From Thermoplasmata archaeon (GTDB lineage Archaea; Thermoplasmatota; Thermoplasmata; Lutacidiplasmatales; UBA184), in contig JASHWW010000039.1 in assembly GCA_030043855.1 (NCBI GenBank), positions 1-13,361 of the forward strand: a DNA stretch of 13,361 bases. The letters are read 5' to 3'. The translations under genes were made by a program, and so were the position numbers. This document shows, piece by piece, positions 8,114 to 13,361 of the stretch (position 1 is the first letter of the stretch; every line of letters starts with the position of its first letter). The notes under the pieces are model-generated. The model was not told where the DNA came from. It worked only from the letters and a program-made list of their open reading frames with translations, and did not search any database.

Positions 8114-8149
8114 TCGCCGGTTCGATCCCGTATTCGAGTCGCGACCGGA

Positions 8150-8166
8150 CCCGCCCAGAAGGCGGG
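8150..8166 (+). other. GC-rich hairpin after the coiled-coil gene
   Basis: CCCGCC, a five-base loop CAGAA, then GGCGGG form a perfect 6-bp stem 36 bases after the stop at 8113. It may mark the 3' end of the aldehyde dehydrogenase transcript, but no T-run follows as in typical archaeal terminators, and a 6-bp GC stem arises easily by chance in this composition. Confidence 0.3.
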
Positions 8167-8452
8167 GCGATCGACGGCGCAACGGGAGTCGCCGTCAACT
8201 TGGTCGGGGGTTCTCAAGTCTTTGATCTCCGAGGCCCGGAGCGCTCGCCCCACGCTCCGCCCCGCCCCGGAACCGATGATCTCCGGTCCCTACCGGGCCG
8301 CCTCGTCGTCCACTCCGATGCGATGGAGCCGGTCCCCTCGGAGAATCGGTCCGGTCCCGGATGATCGAACGCAGGCAGTCGAGCCCGGCGACCCGCTCGG
8401 CTCCCTGGCGGAAGGCGAGAGCTGGCGGACAACTTGGCGGCTCAGCGAGAGG

Positions 8453-8461
8453 TAGATATGG
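8453..8461 (+). promoter_or_regulatory. Candidate TATA box of the surface-protein gene
   Basis: TAGATATGG begins 34 bases before the ATG at 8487, so transcription would start only a few bases before the codon (near-leaderless). The same nine bases occur on the minus strand before orc1, in both cases as the only A/T-rich spot in a suitable place. Confidence 0.6.
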
Positions 8462-8486
8462 TACAACCCCGTTCCCGGCCGGGTCC

Positions 8487-9773
8487 ATGTCGACACCGAG
8501 TTCTGGACCGGTCGACCCGTCGAGTGCCGCAGCAACGACTTCGGCGGCTCCCCCGTCGGCGCCTCCGCCCGCGCGTGGCCGCTCGCACGCGACAGTGGGC
8601 GCGGTGGTCGCCGTCGTCGTCATCGTGGTGATCGTGCTCGCCCTGCTACTGGCGGGCATCATCCCCGGCTTGCATTCTAGCTCGGGTCCGTCGTCGTCAG
8701 GTACGGGGGAAGCCTCCGCTTCGGCATCCGCCCAGAACCTGGCCAACAGTACGACCGGGGGACCGTGGTCGGTCTTCGAAATTGCTGGCGTCGACGCGAC
8801 GGTCGGCGAGAACATCCCGGCCGCTAACCTGACGAACGCCAGCTGCCCGCTGCAAGGAGGCTCGGTTTCGTCGATCTCGGTGCCGAGCTACACGGGCGCT
8901 TACTCGAACGGGGCCCCGGAAGACTGGCTGTTTGGCTTCGATTCCACTAGCGCCGCGACGACCCTCCTGGTCTGGGTACACGGAGGGACCGCGTCGAGCT
9001 TGGGCGAACTGACCGGCACGGGTTGCGAATCCAAGGCTCTCTCCTTGCCGACGAACCTGATCTCCACCTCGACCGCGGCGGCCGACGCGGTCGCCACCGC
9101 GAACGGAACGAAGTTCGTCCATTCCTTCTCGGCGGCGAACGCGACCTATCTGGCCGAAAACCGAAAGCTGGGGTCCGAATCCGCCGCGTACTGGTACGTC
9201 GAGTTCTCGGCGTGCTCGCGCGAGAACTACACGAGCTTCGACGCGGTGCTCAACGGGACGACCGGGGCGATCACGGTCGCGAACTACCTGACCTCCAACG
9301 ACTCCTCGCTGTGTGGGGCCAAGGCTCCCCTCGGATCGGCGTTCGCGCTCGGTGTCACGCCGTCGAACCCCCTCATCGTGGGCGCCAATGGGTCGACTTA
9401 CGCGGGCGACGGATGCGCGGCGACGCACTACTGCTATGTCCTAAGCGTGGAGGCAGCGAACCCGGGCCTCACCGTCTCCGATCTGAACTTCGAGCTCAAG
9501 ACCGCCACCGGCGCCGTCTTCACCACGCCCAATCCGGGCGGGGTGAGCTTCCTCGCGATCAACGGGAGCGTGGTCGCCCAGAGCCCCGCGACGGCGGCCG
9601 GCGGGACGCTGTCCGTGACGTCCTGGGCCCTCGGGGGAGACCTCCAGGTCACCTCGATCCTCACGATCATCATCGACACGGGTCTGACCACGAGCCCGGC
9701 CGGAAACGGTCTGGTCTTCGAAGCGATCGCCGTCGCGGACTATACGGGGACGGTCTCGGTTTCGCTCCCGTAG
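8487..9773 (+). CDS. Membrane-anchored, Cys- and sequon-rich surface protein of unknown function
   Basis: A 428-residue protein begins with a cytoplasmic Ser/Pro/Ala-rich segment (1-33), has one strong membrane helix at about 37-60 rich in Val, Ile and Leu, then a Ser/Gly linker (63-82) and a large domain expected outside the cell. That domain has six cysteines (120, 180, 243, 276, 310, 316) and ten N-X-S/T sequons (N87, N114, N117, N206, N218, N247, N256, N271, N301, N359), suggesting disulfides and N-glycosylation. It is rich in Ser, Thr, Ala and Gly with alternating hydrophobic stretches, so probably beta-sandwich; the last about 110 residues resemble the Ig-like or pilin-like folds of archaeal envelope proteins, but that is only an impression. 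ATG 8487 was chosen over upstream in-frame codons because it stands 34 bases after a TATA-like element. I recognise no family or binding motif. It converges on orc1. Confidence 0.8.
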   Translation: MSTPSSGPVDPSSAAATTSAAPPSAPPPARGRSHATVGAVVAVVVIVVIVLALLLAGIIPGLHSSSGPSSSGTGEASASASAQNLANSTTGGPWSVFEIAGVDATVGENIPAANLTNASCPLQGGSVSSISVPSYTGAYSNGAPEDWLFGFDSTSAATTLLVWVHGGTASSLGELTGTGCESKALSLPTNLISTSTAAADAVATANGTKFVHSFSAANATYLAENRKLGSESAAYWYVEFSACSRENYTSFDAVLNGTTGAITVANYLTSNDSSLCGAKAPLGSAFALGVTPSNPLIVGANGSTYAGDGCAATHYCYVLSVEAANPGLTVSDLNFELKTATGAVFTTPNPGGVSFLAINGSVVAQSPATAAGGTLSVTSWALGGDLQVTSILTIIIDTGLTTSPAGNGLVFEAIAVADYTGTVSVSLP

Positions 9774-9787
9774 CCGGACCGTCCGGC
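9773..9787. other. Near-perfect 15-base palindrome between convergent genes
   Basis: GCCGGAC, one central C, then GTCCGGC. It starts at the last base of the surface-protein stop codon and ends 11 bases before the end of orc1. As RNA it could form a 6-bp stem with a 3-base loop on either strand, so it may help terminate both genes; it could equally be a protein site or chance. Confidence 0.35.
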
Positions 9788-9798
9788 GGAGCGGATCG

Positions 9799-11217
9799 CT
9801 AGAACGGACCGGTCCGACCCGGGTTGTCGAAGTTCGTCAGGAGCATCTGACCTCGGGGCTTCGGCCGCCCGACCGGCGCCAGCAGAGGGTCCTCCTCCAG
9901 CGCCGGCATCGTCTCCGAGATCGGGACGTCAACGATGATCTCCCGCGTGCGACCGCCACGCCCCCGCGAGACGATGGTCGCGCGGATCAATCCGAGGGAT
10001 TCGAGCTCCGAGACGTAGTTCGAGATCGACCGGGCGTGCAGCGGCTGCAGGCCCAGGCGTTCGGCGAGCCGTCGGTATCCGTCGTAGACCTCTCCCGTCA
10101 GCACTCCGTTCCGTCGGCGCTCGTACGACTGGAGGATGGCGTAGAGGAGGACCTTGCAGTGCGGGGGAAGCGTCCGGCAGCAGTCGACGATGATGTCCTG
10201 CTCCAGTCGGTTCTTCGCCTTCACGACGTGATCGGGGGTGATCCGCTTCGCGTGGTCGCGCTCGGCCATCTCCGCGGCGAGCCGCAGGAGCGCGAGCGCG
10301 CGGCGCGCGTCTCCGTTCTCGAGGGCGGCATAGGCCGCGCACCGCTCGATGACACCGGGGTCGGTGACCCCCTCCTTGAACGCCTCCCGCGCGCGATCCC
10401 GGAGGATGTCCTGGAGCTGGACCGCGTCGTAGGGCGGGAACAGGATCTTCTCCTCGTTGAGCCGGCTGCGGACGCGGGCGTCGAGATGGTTGGTGAACTT
10501 GAGGTCGTTCGAGATGCCGACGATCGCGAGGCGGGCGGTGTCGAGCTGCGTGTTGAGCTGACTGAGCGTGTAGAGGACGTTGTCGCCGCTGCGCGCGACC
10601 AGACGGTCGATCTCGTCGAGCACCAGGACGACGATCCCGCCCTTCGCGTCCAGCAGGCGCGCCATCGCCGACTGGACCCGGTCGAGCGACCAACCGGTCG
10701 GGATCCGATCCGCCTCCGACTTCGCGAACGTGTTCCCGATCGTCTGCAGCAGGCTGTAGGCCGTGTCCATGTTGCCGCAGTTCACCGAGATGAACGTCAG
10801 GCTCTCCGCCGCGTCGGCGCGACGCTGGATGTCCTGCCGCACTTGGGCGACCACGGCGGTCTTACCGGTCCCGATCTTCCCGTAGATCAGGAGATTCGAG
10901 GGGACGGTGCCGCGGAGGGCGGCGGCGAGCACTTCGGCGACGGCCCGGATCTGCTGCTCGCGATGCGGCAGGCGTGCGGGAACGTAGGAGTCGCGCAGGA
11001 TCTCGCGGCTGCCCCGGAACAGCTCGCTCTTCTGGGCGAGGATCGCGTCGAGCAACTCGCCGGCGGAGCTCGGGGTTCCGGGCGGGGAGGGGGACGGAGT
11101 CACCGGCATCCCGCCCGGCCGGCGGTCGCCGACGGGAGCGACCGTCGGATTCGCGGCTTCCGTCGCTGTGGGCCGGTCCGATGCGGACACCGGTCGGTCC
11201 TCGGGAGCAGGGGGCAC
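9799..11217 (-). CDS. orc1: Orc1/Cdc6 replication initiator
   Basis: Archaeal Orc1/Cdc6 proteins bind origin DNA and load the MCM helicase. The 472 residues contain an AAA+ ATPase with Walker A GKIGTGKT at 113-120, Walker B VLVLDEID ending at 204, sensor 1 around Asn237 (GISND), and sensor 2 GDARRAL at 302-308, followed by a winged-helix DNA-binding domain at about 345-430 (GEVYDGYRRL, SISNYVSELESLGLI). Family members are usually 370-420 residues; the excess is a Pro/Ser/Thr-rich head of about 50 residues and a 40-residue tail. The tail carries Q457-M-L-L-T-N-F463-D, close to a PCNA-binding box (Q-x-x-hydrophobic-x-x-aromatic-aromatic) but with Asp in the last place. The start is GTG at 11217; an in-frame TAG lies two codons upstream, so it cannot be longer, but ATG at 11109 (Met37) is an alternative that would remove most of the head. 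It is transcribed away from the ipk operon. Confidence 0.95.
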   Translation of the reverse strand: MPPAPEDRPVSASDRPTATEAANPTVAPVGDRRPGGMPVTPSPSPPGTPSSAGELLDAILAQKSELFRGSREILRDSYVPARLPHREQQIRAVAEVLAAALRGTVPSNLLIYGKIGTGKTAVVAQVRQDIQRRADAAESLTFISVNCGNMDTAYSLLQTIGNTFAKSEADRIPTGWSLDRVQSAMARLLDAKGGIVVLVLDEIDRLVARSGDNVLYTLSQLNTQLDTARLAIVGISNDLKFTNHLDARVRSRLNEEKILFPPYDAVQLQDILRDRAREAFKEGVTDPGVIERCAAYAALENGDARRALALLRLAAEMAERDHAKRITPDHVVKAKNRLEQDIIVDCCRTLPPHCKVLLYAILQSYERRRNGVLTGEVYDGYRRLAERLGLQPLHARSISNYVSELESLGLIRATIVSRGRGGRTREIIVDVPISETMPALEEDPLLAPVGRPKPRGQMLLTNFDNPGRTGPF

Positions 11218-11263
11218 CGTCTACGCCTGCCCGGGCCTCGGGCGGGGGTGCGAGGAGGGCGGC

Positions 11264-11272
11264 CCATATCTA
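11264..11272 (-). promoter_or_regulatory. Candidate TATA box of orc1
   Basis: The minus strand reads TAGATATGG, identical to the element before the surface-protein gene, preceded by GCGCAAGA. It begins 55 bases before the GTG at 11217, leaving a leader of about 28 bases. Next to it the A-run and T-run at 11281-11289 form the most A/T-rich spot of the intergenic region. Confidence 0.5.
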
Positions 11273-11353
11273 TCTTGCGCAAAAATTTCGCCGTCGCGAC
11301 TCCGGCGGGTGACGTCGGCGGTCGTCGCACGCACCTCGACGTTCGACCGAACC

Positions 11354-11361
11354 CATTTGAA
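11354..11361 (+). promoter_or_regulatory. Possible TATA element of the small membrane protein-ipk-fni operon
   Basis: CATTTGAA begins 32 bases before ATG 11386, a spacing like that of the other near-leaderless genes here. The match to a TATA box is poor, so this is mainly a positional argument, but it favours ATG 11386 over GTG 11371. Confidence 0.3.
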
Positions 11362-11385
11362 GGGGTCCGGGTGTCGTGTCCGCCG

Positions 11386-11607
11386 ATGGCAGCGCACGCC
11401 CACCCGGCGGCCCCCGCCGAGGGGACGGAGGCGGGGCAGGTGTCGATCCCGATCCTGCTGCTGGCGGGGGTCCTCATCGGCGTGGGACTTCTCGGGGTCG
11501 CCTACTGGCAGATCACGGGCTCCTGGCTCTGGTTCCTCTCGATCGTCCCCGTGATCCTGGGCGGAGGGCTGCTGTTCTCGAAGTGGTCCGGGCCGGACCA
11601 CGCCTGA
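11386..11607 (+). CDS. Small two-helix membrane protein at the head of the ipk-fni operon
   Basis: A 73-residue frame starts MAAHAHPAAP with a short polar, Ala/Pro-rich head (1-18), then two predicted membrane helices at about 20-40 (IPILLLAGVLIGVGLL) and 45-64 (SWLWFLSIVPVILGGG) joined by a short turn, and a short tail SKWSGPDHA. Both termini would lie on the same side of the membrane, probably inside. It ends 11 bases before ipk and reads the same way, so co-transcription is likely. I recognise no family. An in-frame GTG at 11371 would add five residues; I prefer ATG 11386 because of the possible promoter 32 bases upstream. A role in lipid or isoprenoid metabolism is suggested only by position. 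Confidence 0.65.
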   Translation: MAAHAHPAAPAEGTEAGQVSIPILLLAGVLIGVGLLGVAYWQITGSWLWFLSIVPVILGGGLLFSKWSGPDHA

Positions 11608-11618
11608 CCGGCGGCACG

Positions 11619-12440
11619 ATGGACGCGGCGCCGGGCGGCGAGCGGCCGCTCGTGATCGTCAAGCTCGGCGGCAGCGTGATCACGCGGAAGCGAGAGGTCG
11701 AACGCCTGCGACCGAAGGTCCTCGCCCGGCTCGCTCGGGAGATCGCGGCGGTGCGCGAGGCTCGCGTGGTCGTGCTCCACGGCGCGGGCGGGTTCGGCCA
11801 CCCCGGGGCGAAGCGGTTCGGGCTGGCGCGTCCTCCCGACACGCGTTCGAATCCGGTGGAGCGGGCCCGGGGCGCGGCGATCGTCGCCAGCGAGGTCCGG
11901 AGGCTCCACCTCGCGGTCCTCCGCGAGCTCGTCCACGCCGGGGCGACTCCGGCGTCGGTGCCGGTCGCCACGCACGCCCGCAATCGCGACGGGCAGCTGG
12001 CCGCGATCGACGCCACGCCGTTCGAGGACGCGCTCGACCGGGGATTCGTCCCGGTCTCGTTCGGGGACGTCGTTCCGGACGACGCCTGGGGCTCGTCGAT
12101 CCTGAGCGCCGACACCATCGCCGTGGCGCTCGTTCCGGTGCTTCGGCCGTCGCGGGTCGTGTTCGTGAGCGACGTTCCGGGGGTGCTCCAGCCGCGGACG
12201 CGCGGACGGCCCCGCGTCTTCGAGGAGCTCACGGCGGAGATCGTCGACGGGCTGCGTCCGGCTCCGGGCGCTCCCGACGTCACCGGCGGGATCCGGGCGA
12301 AGGCGACGGCGATGCTCGCCATCGCGCGCGACGGCGCGGACGCAGGTCTTATTAGCGGACTGACGGATGGAGCGCTTTCTCGAGCGCTTCGGGGGGAACG
12401 GGTCTACGGGAGCTGGGCGCACGCGCGAGCGGGCGGATAG
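11619..12440 (+). CDS. ipk: Isopentenyl phosphate kinase
   Basis: The enzyme phosphorylates isopentenyl phosphate to isopentenyl diphosphate with ATP, the penultimate step of the archaeal versions of the mevalonate pathway. The 273-residue product is an amino-acid-kinase-fold protein of usual length. I see VKLGGSVIT at 14-22 with nucleotide-site Lys15, HGAGGFGHP at 54-62 with His61 matching the substrate-binding His of the family, SFGDVVPD at 147-154, VFVSDVPGV at 181-189 and DVTGGIRAK at 220-228. Deviations are SADT at 163-166 where SGDD is common, DVPGV for DVDGV, and a C-terminus YGSWAH instead of the usual GT-hydrophobic end. Related kinases such as fosfomycin kinase share the fold, but the adjacent isomerase gene makes isopentenyl phosphate kinase much the best call. 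The start ATG 11619 follows the upstream gene by 11 bases; the 3' end overlaps fni by 74 bases. Confidence 0.92.
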   Translation: MDAAPGGERPLVIVKLGGSVITRKREVERLRPKVLARLAREIAAVREARVVVLHGAGGFGHPGAKRFGLARPPDTRSNPVERARGAAIVASEVRRLHLAVLRELVHAGATPASVPVATHARNRDGQLAAIDATPFEDALDRGFVPVSFGDVVPDDAWGSSILSADTIAVALVPVLRPSRVVFVSDVPGVLQPRTRGRPRVFEELTAEIVDGLRPAPGAPDVTGGIRAKATAMLAIARDGADAGLISGLTDGALSRALRGERVYGSWAHARAGG

Positions 12441-13361
12441 TTCCGGGGACGCGGGGCTCGACCTGAGCCACCGGAAGGCCGAGCACGTCAAGGTCGTCCT
12501 GGGACGGGACGTGGAGGGTCGGTACCGGTACTGGAACGACATCCAACTGGTCCACAAGGCCCTCCCCGAGATCGACTTCGCGGAGGTCGACCCGTCCGTC
12601 ACGCTCCTCGGACACCGACTGGCCGCTCCGGTGGTGATCACGGGGATGACGGGGGGATTCCCGGACGCCGCCAAGATCAACGAGAACCTCTCCCGCGCGG
12701 CGGCCGAGGTCGGGGTCGCCATGGGCGTCGGGAGCGAGCGGGCGGCGGTGCTCAAGGGCCAGTATCCCGAGAGCTACTCCTGCGTCGCCCGGTATCCCGT
12801 TCCGCTCAAGTTCGCCAACATCGGCGCGCCGCAGATCGTTCCTCAAGGGCCGGGCGACCGGGTCGTCGGCCCGGAGGAAGTGCGCGCGGCGATGCAACTG
12901 ATCGGCGCGGACGTCCTCGCGATCCACCTGAACTTCCTGCAGGAGATGGTCCAGCCCGAGGGGGATCGGAGGGCGCGCGGCTGCCTCGCCCGGATCGGAG
13001 AGCTGGCCCGCGAGTTCCCCGTCCTCGCGAAGGAGACGGGGGCCGGGATCTCCCGGCCGGTCGCGGAGGAGTTGCGGGACCGCAAGGTCCGGGCCTTCGA
13101 CGTGAGCGGCACCGGCGGGACGTCGTTCGCGGCGGTCGAGCACTACCGCGCGGTCGACCAGGGCGCCGAACGCGAAGCCCGCGTCGGCAAGACGTTCTGG
13201 GACTGGGGGATCCCTTCGCCGGTCTCGGTGGCGGAGCTCGTCCCTCTCGGCCTCCCGGTGATCGCGAGCGGAGGGGTCCGCTCCGGACTCGACGTGGCCC
13301 GCGCGATCGCCCTGGGAGCGACCGCCGCCGGTACCGCGGCCGGGATCCTCCGGGCCGCCTC
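12367..13361 (+). CDS. fni: Type 2 isopentenyl-diphosphate delta-isomerase (C-terminus beyond window)
   Basis: This FMN- and NADPH-dependent enzyme interconverts isopentenyl and dimethylallyl diphosphate, feeding prenyl transferases that build archaeal lipids. The frame is open from ATG 12367 to the right edge, giving 331 residues of about 350-370 expected. Motifs visible: RKAEH at 36-40, ITGMTGG at 91-97, GVGSERA at 120-126, HLNFLQE at 187-193 with QPEGD at 196-200, KETGAGIS at 222-229, DVSGTGGTSFAAVE at 245-258, WGIPS at 280-284 and the phosphate-binding ASGGVRSG at 300-307, all typical of the family. Residues 1-30 are a Gly/Arg-rich head without recognisable homology, encoded largely inside the end of ipk. 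A TGA stands two codons before ATG 12367, and I find no in-frame ATG, GTG or TTG between it and RKAEH, so this is the only conventional start. Confidence 0.95.
   Translation, partial: MERFLERFGGNGSTGAGRTRERADSSGDAGLDLSHRKAEHVKVVLGRDVEGRYRYWNDIQLVHKALPEIDFAEVDPSVTLLGHRLAAPVVITGMTGGFPDAAKINENLSRAAAEVGVAMGVGSERAAVLKGQYPESYSCVARYPVPLKFANIGAPQIVPQGPGDRVVGPEEVRAAMQLIGADVLAIHLNFLQEMVQPEGDRRARGCLARIGELAREFPVLAKETGAGISRPVAEELRDRKVRAFDVSGTGGTSFAAVEHYRAVDQGAEREARVGKTFWDWGIPSPVSVAELVPLGLPVIASGGVRSGLDVARAIALGATAAGTAAGILRAA

Larger units (their letters stand above)
8114..8486 (+). other. Intergenic stretch of 373 bases without a convincing gene
   Basis: Open frames cross this stretch on both strands, but they lack plausible starts, ribosome binding sites and protein-like composition. 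It holds a GC hairpin at 8150-8166, a short CCGG-loop-CCGG inverted repeat at about 8283-8296, three copies of TGGCGG at about 8405-8440, and the TATA-like element at 8453-8461 serving the next gene. A TTCTCAAGTCTTTGATC patch at about 8211-8227 is less GC-rich than its surroundings. No tRNA could be folded. A small non-coding RNA or a decayed gene cannot be excluded. Confidence 0.5.

Noticed and set aside
8115..8145. GGTTCGATCCC, resembling the T-arm of a tRNA
   Set aside because: The flanks pair over only three bases, no acceptor stem partner, D-arm or anticodon arm could be found upstream, and the region before it is the end of a coding frame.
8195..8815. Minus-strand open frame opposite the surface-protein gene
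   Set aside because: Its composition is biased by antisense reading of Ser/Thr/Val codons, it has no recognisable domain, and it conflicts with the well-supported plus-strand membrane protein.
12346..12354. CTTATTAGC as a promoter for fni
   Set aside because: It lies inside ipk only about 13-20 bases before ATG 12367, so transcription would begin after the start codon; read-through from ipk is more likely.
1..13361. CRISPR arrays, insertion sequences, toxin-antitoxin or defence genes
   Set aside because: I looked on both strands and saw no regular spaced repeats, terminal inverted repeats with a transposase, or recognisable defence domains.

Overview
The window looks like a piece of a high-GC archaeal genome, most likely from Thermoplasmatota. 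Direct evidence for archaea is an Orc1/Cdc6 initiator, a Hef/FANCM-type helicase, an isopentenyl phosphate kinase next to a type 2 (FMN) isopentenyl diphosphate isomerase, and TATA-box-like elements placed for very short leaders before several genes. Placement in Thermoplasmatota, perhaps a terrestrial high-GC lineage, is inference from gene content and base composition; no rRNA or tRNA is present to test it.

Layout. (1) 1-3182, minus strand: kdpF-kdpA-kdpB, the high-affinity K+-importing P-type ATPase, read leftwards. KdpB is cut by the window edge and any kdpC lies outside. KdpF is a 37-residue gene easily missed. (2) 3280-6287, minus: serS followed by a helicase-only Hef-like gene, joined by a GTGA stop/start overlap. 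(3) 6420-8113, plus: an NAD(P)+-dependent aldehyde dehydrogenase joined by another GTGA overlap to a 69-residue Arg-rich coiled-coil protein of unknown role. (4) 8114-8486: a 373-base stretch without a convincing gene, ending in the promoter of (5) 8487-9773, plus: a membrane-anchored surface protein with six cysteines and many N-glycosylation sequons. (6) 9799-11217, minus: orc1/cdc6, convergent with the surface protein; a 15-base near-palindrome lies in the gap. (7) 11386-13361, plus: a small two-helix membrane protein, ipk, and fni/idi2 (cut at the right edge), an operon for the last steps of isoprenoid precursor supply for archaeal lipids.

The window is mostly housekeeping. I found no CRISPR array, mobile element, defence island, rRNA or convincing tRNA, and nothing that clearly amounts to a new multi-gene system. 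The items most worth a second look are the coiled-coil partner of the aldehyde dehydrogenase, the PIP-box-like tail and Pro/Ser-rich head of Orc1, the nuclease-less Hef coupled to serS, the small membrane protein heading the ipk-fni operon, and the 74-base coding overlap between ipk and fni.

Very long open frames run opposite or out of frame to the real genes across the whole window; they are by-products of the high GC content and were left out.
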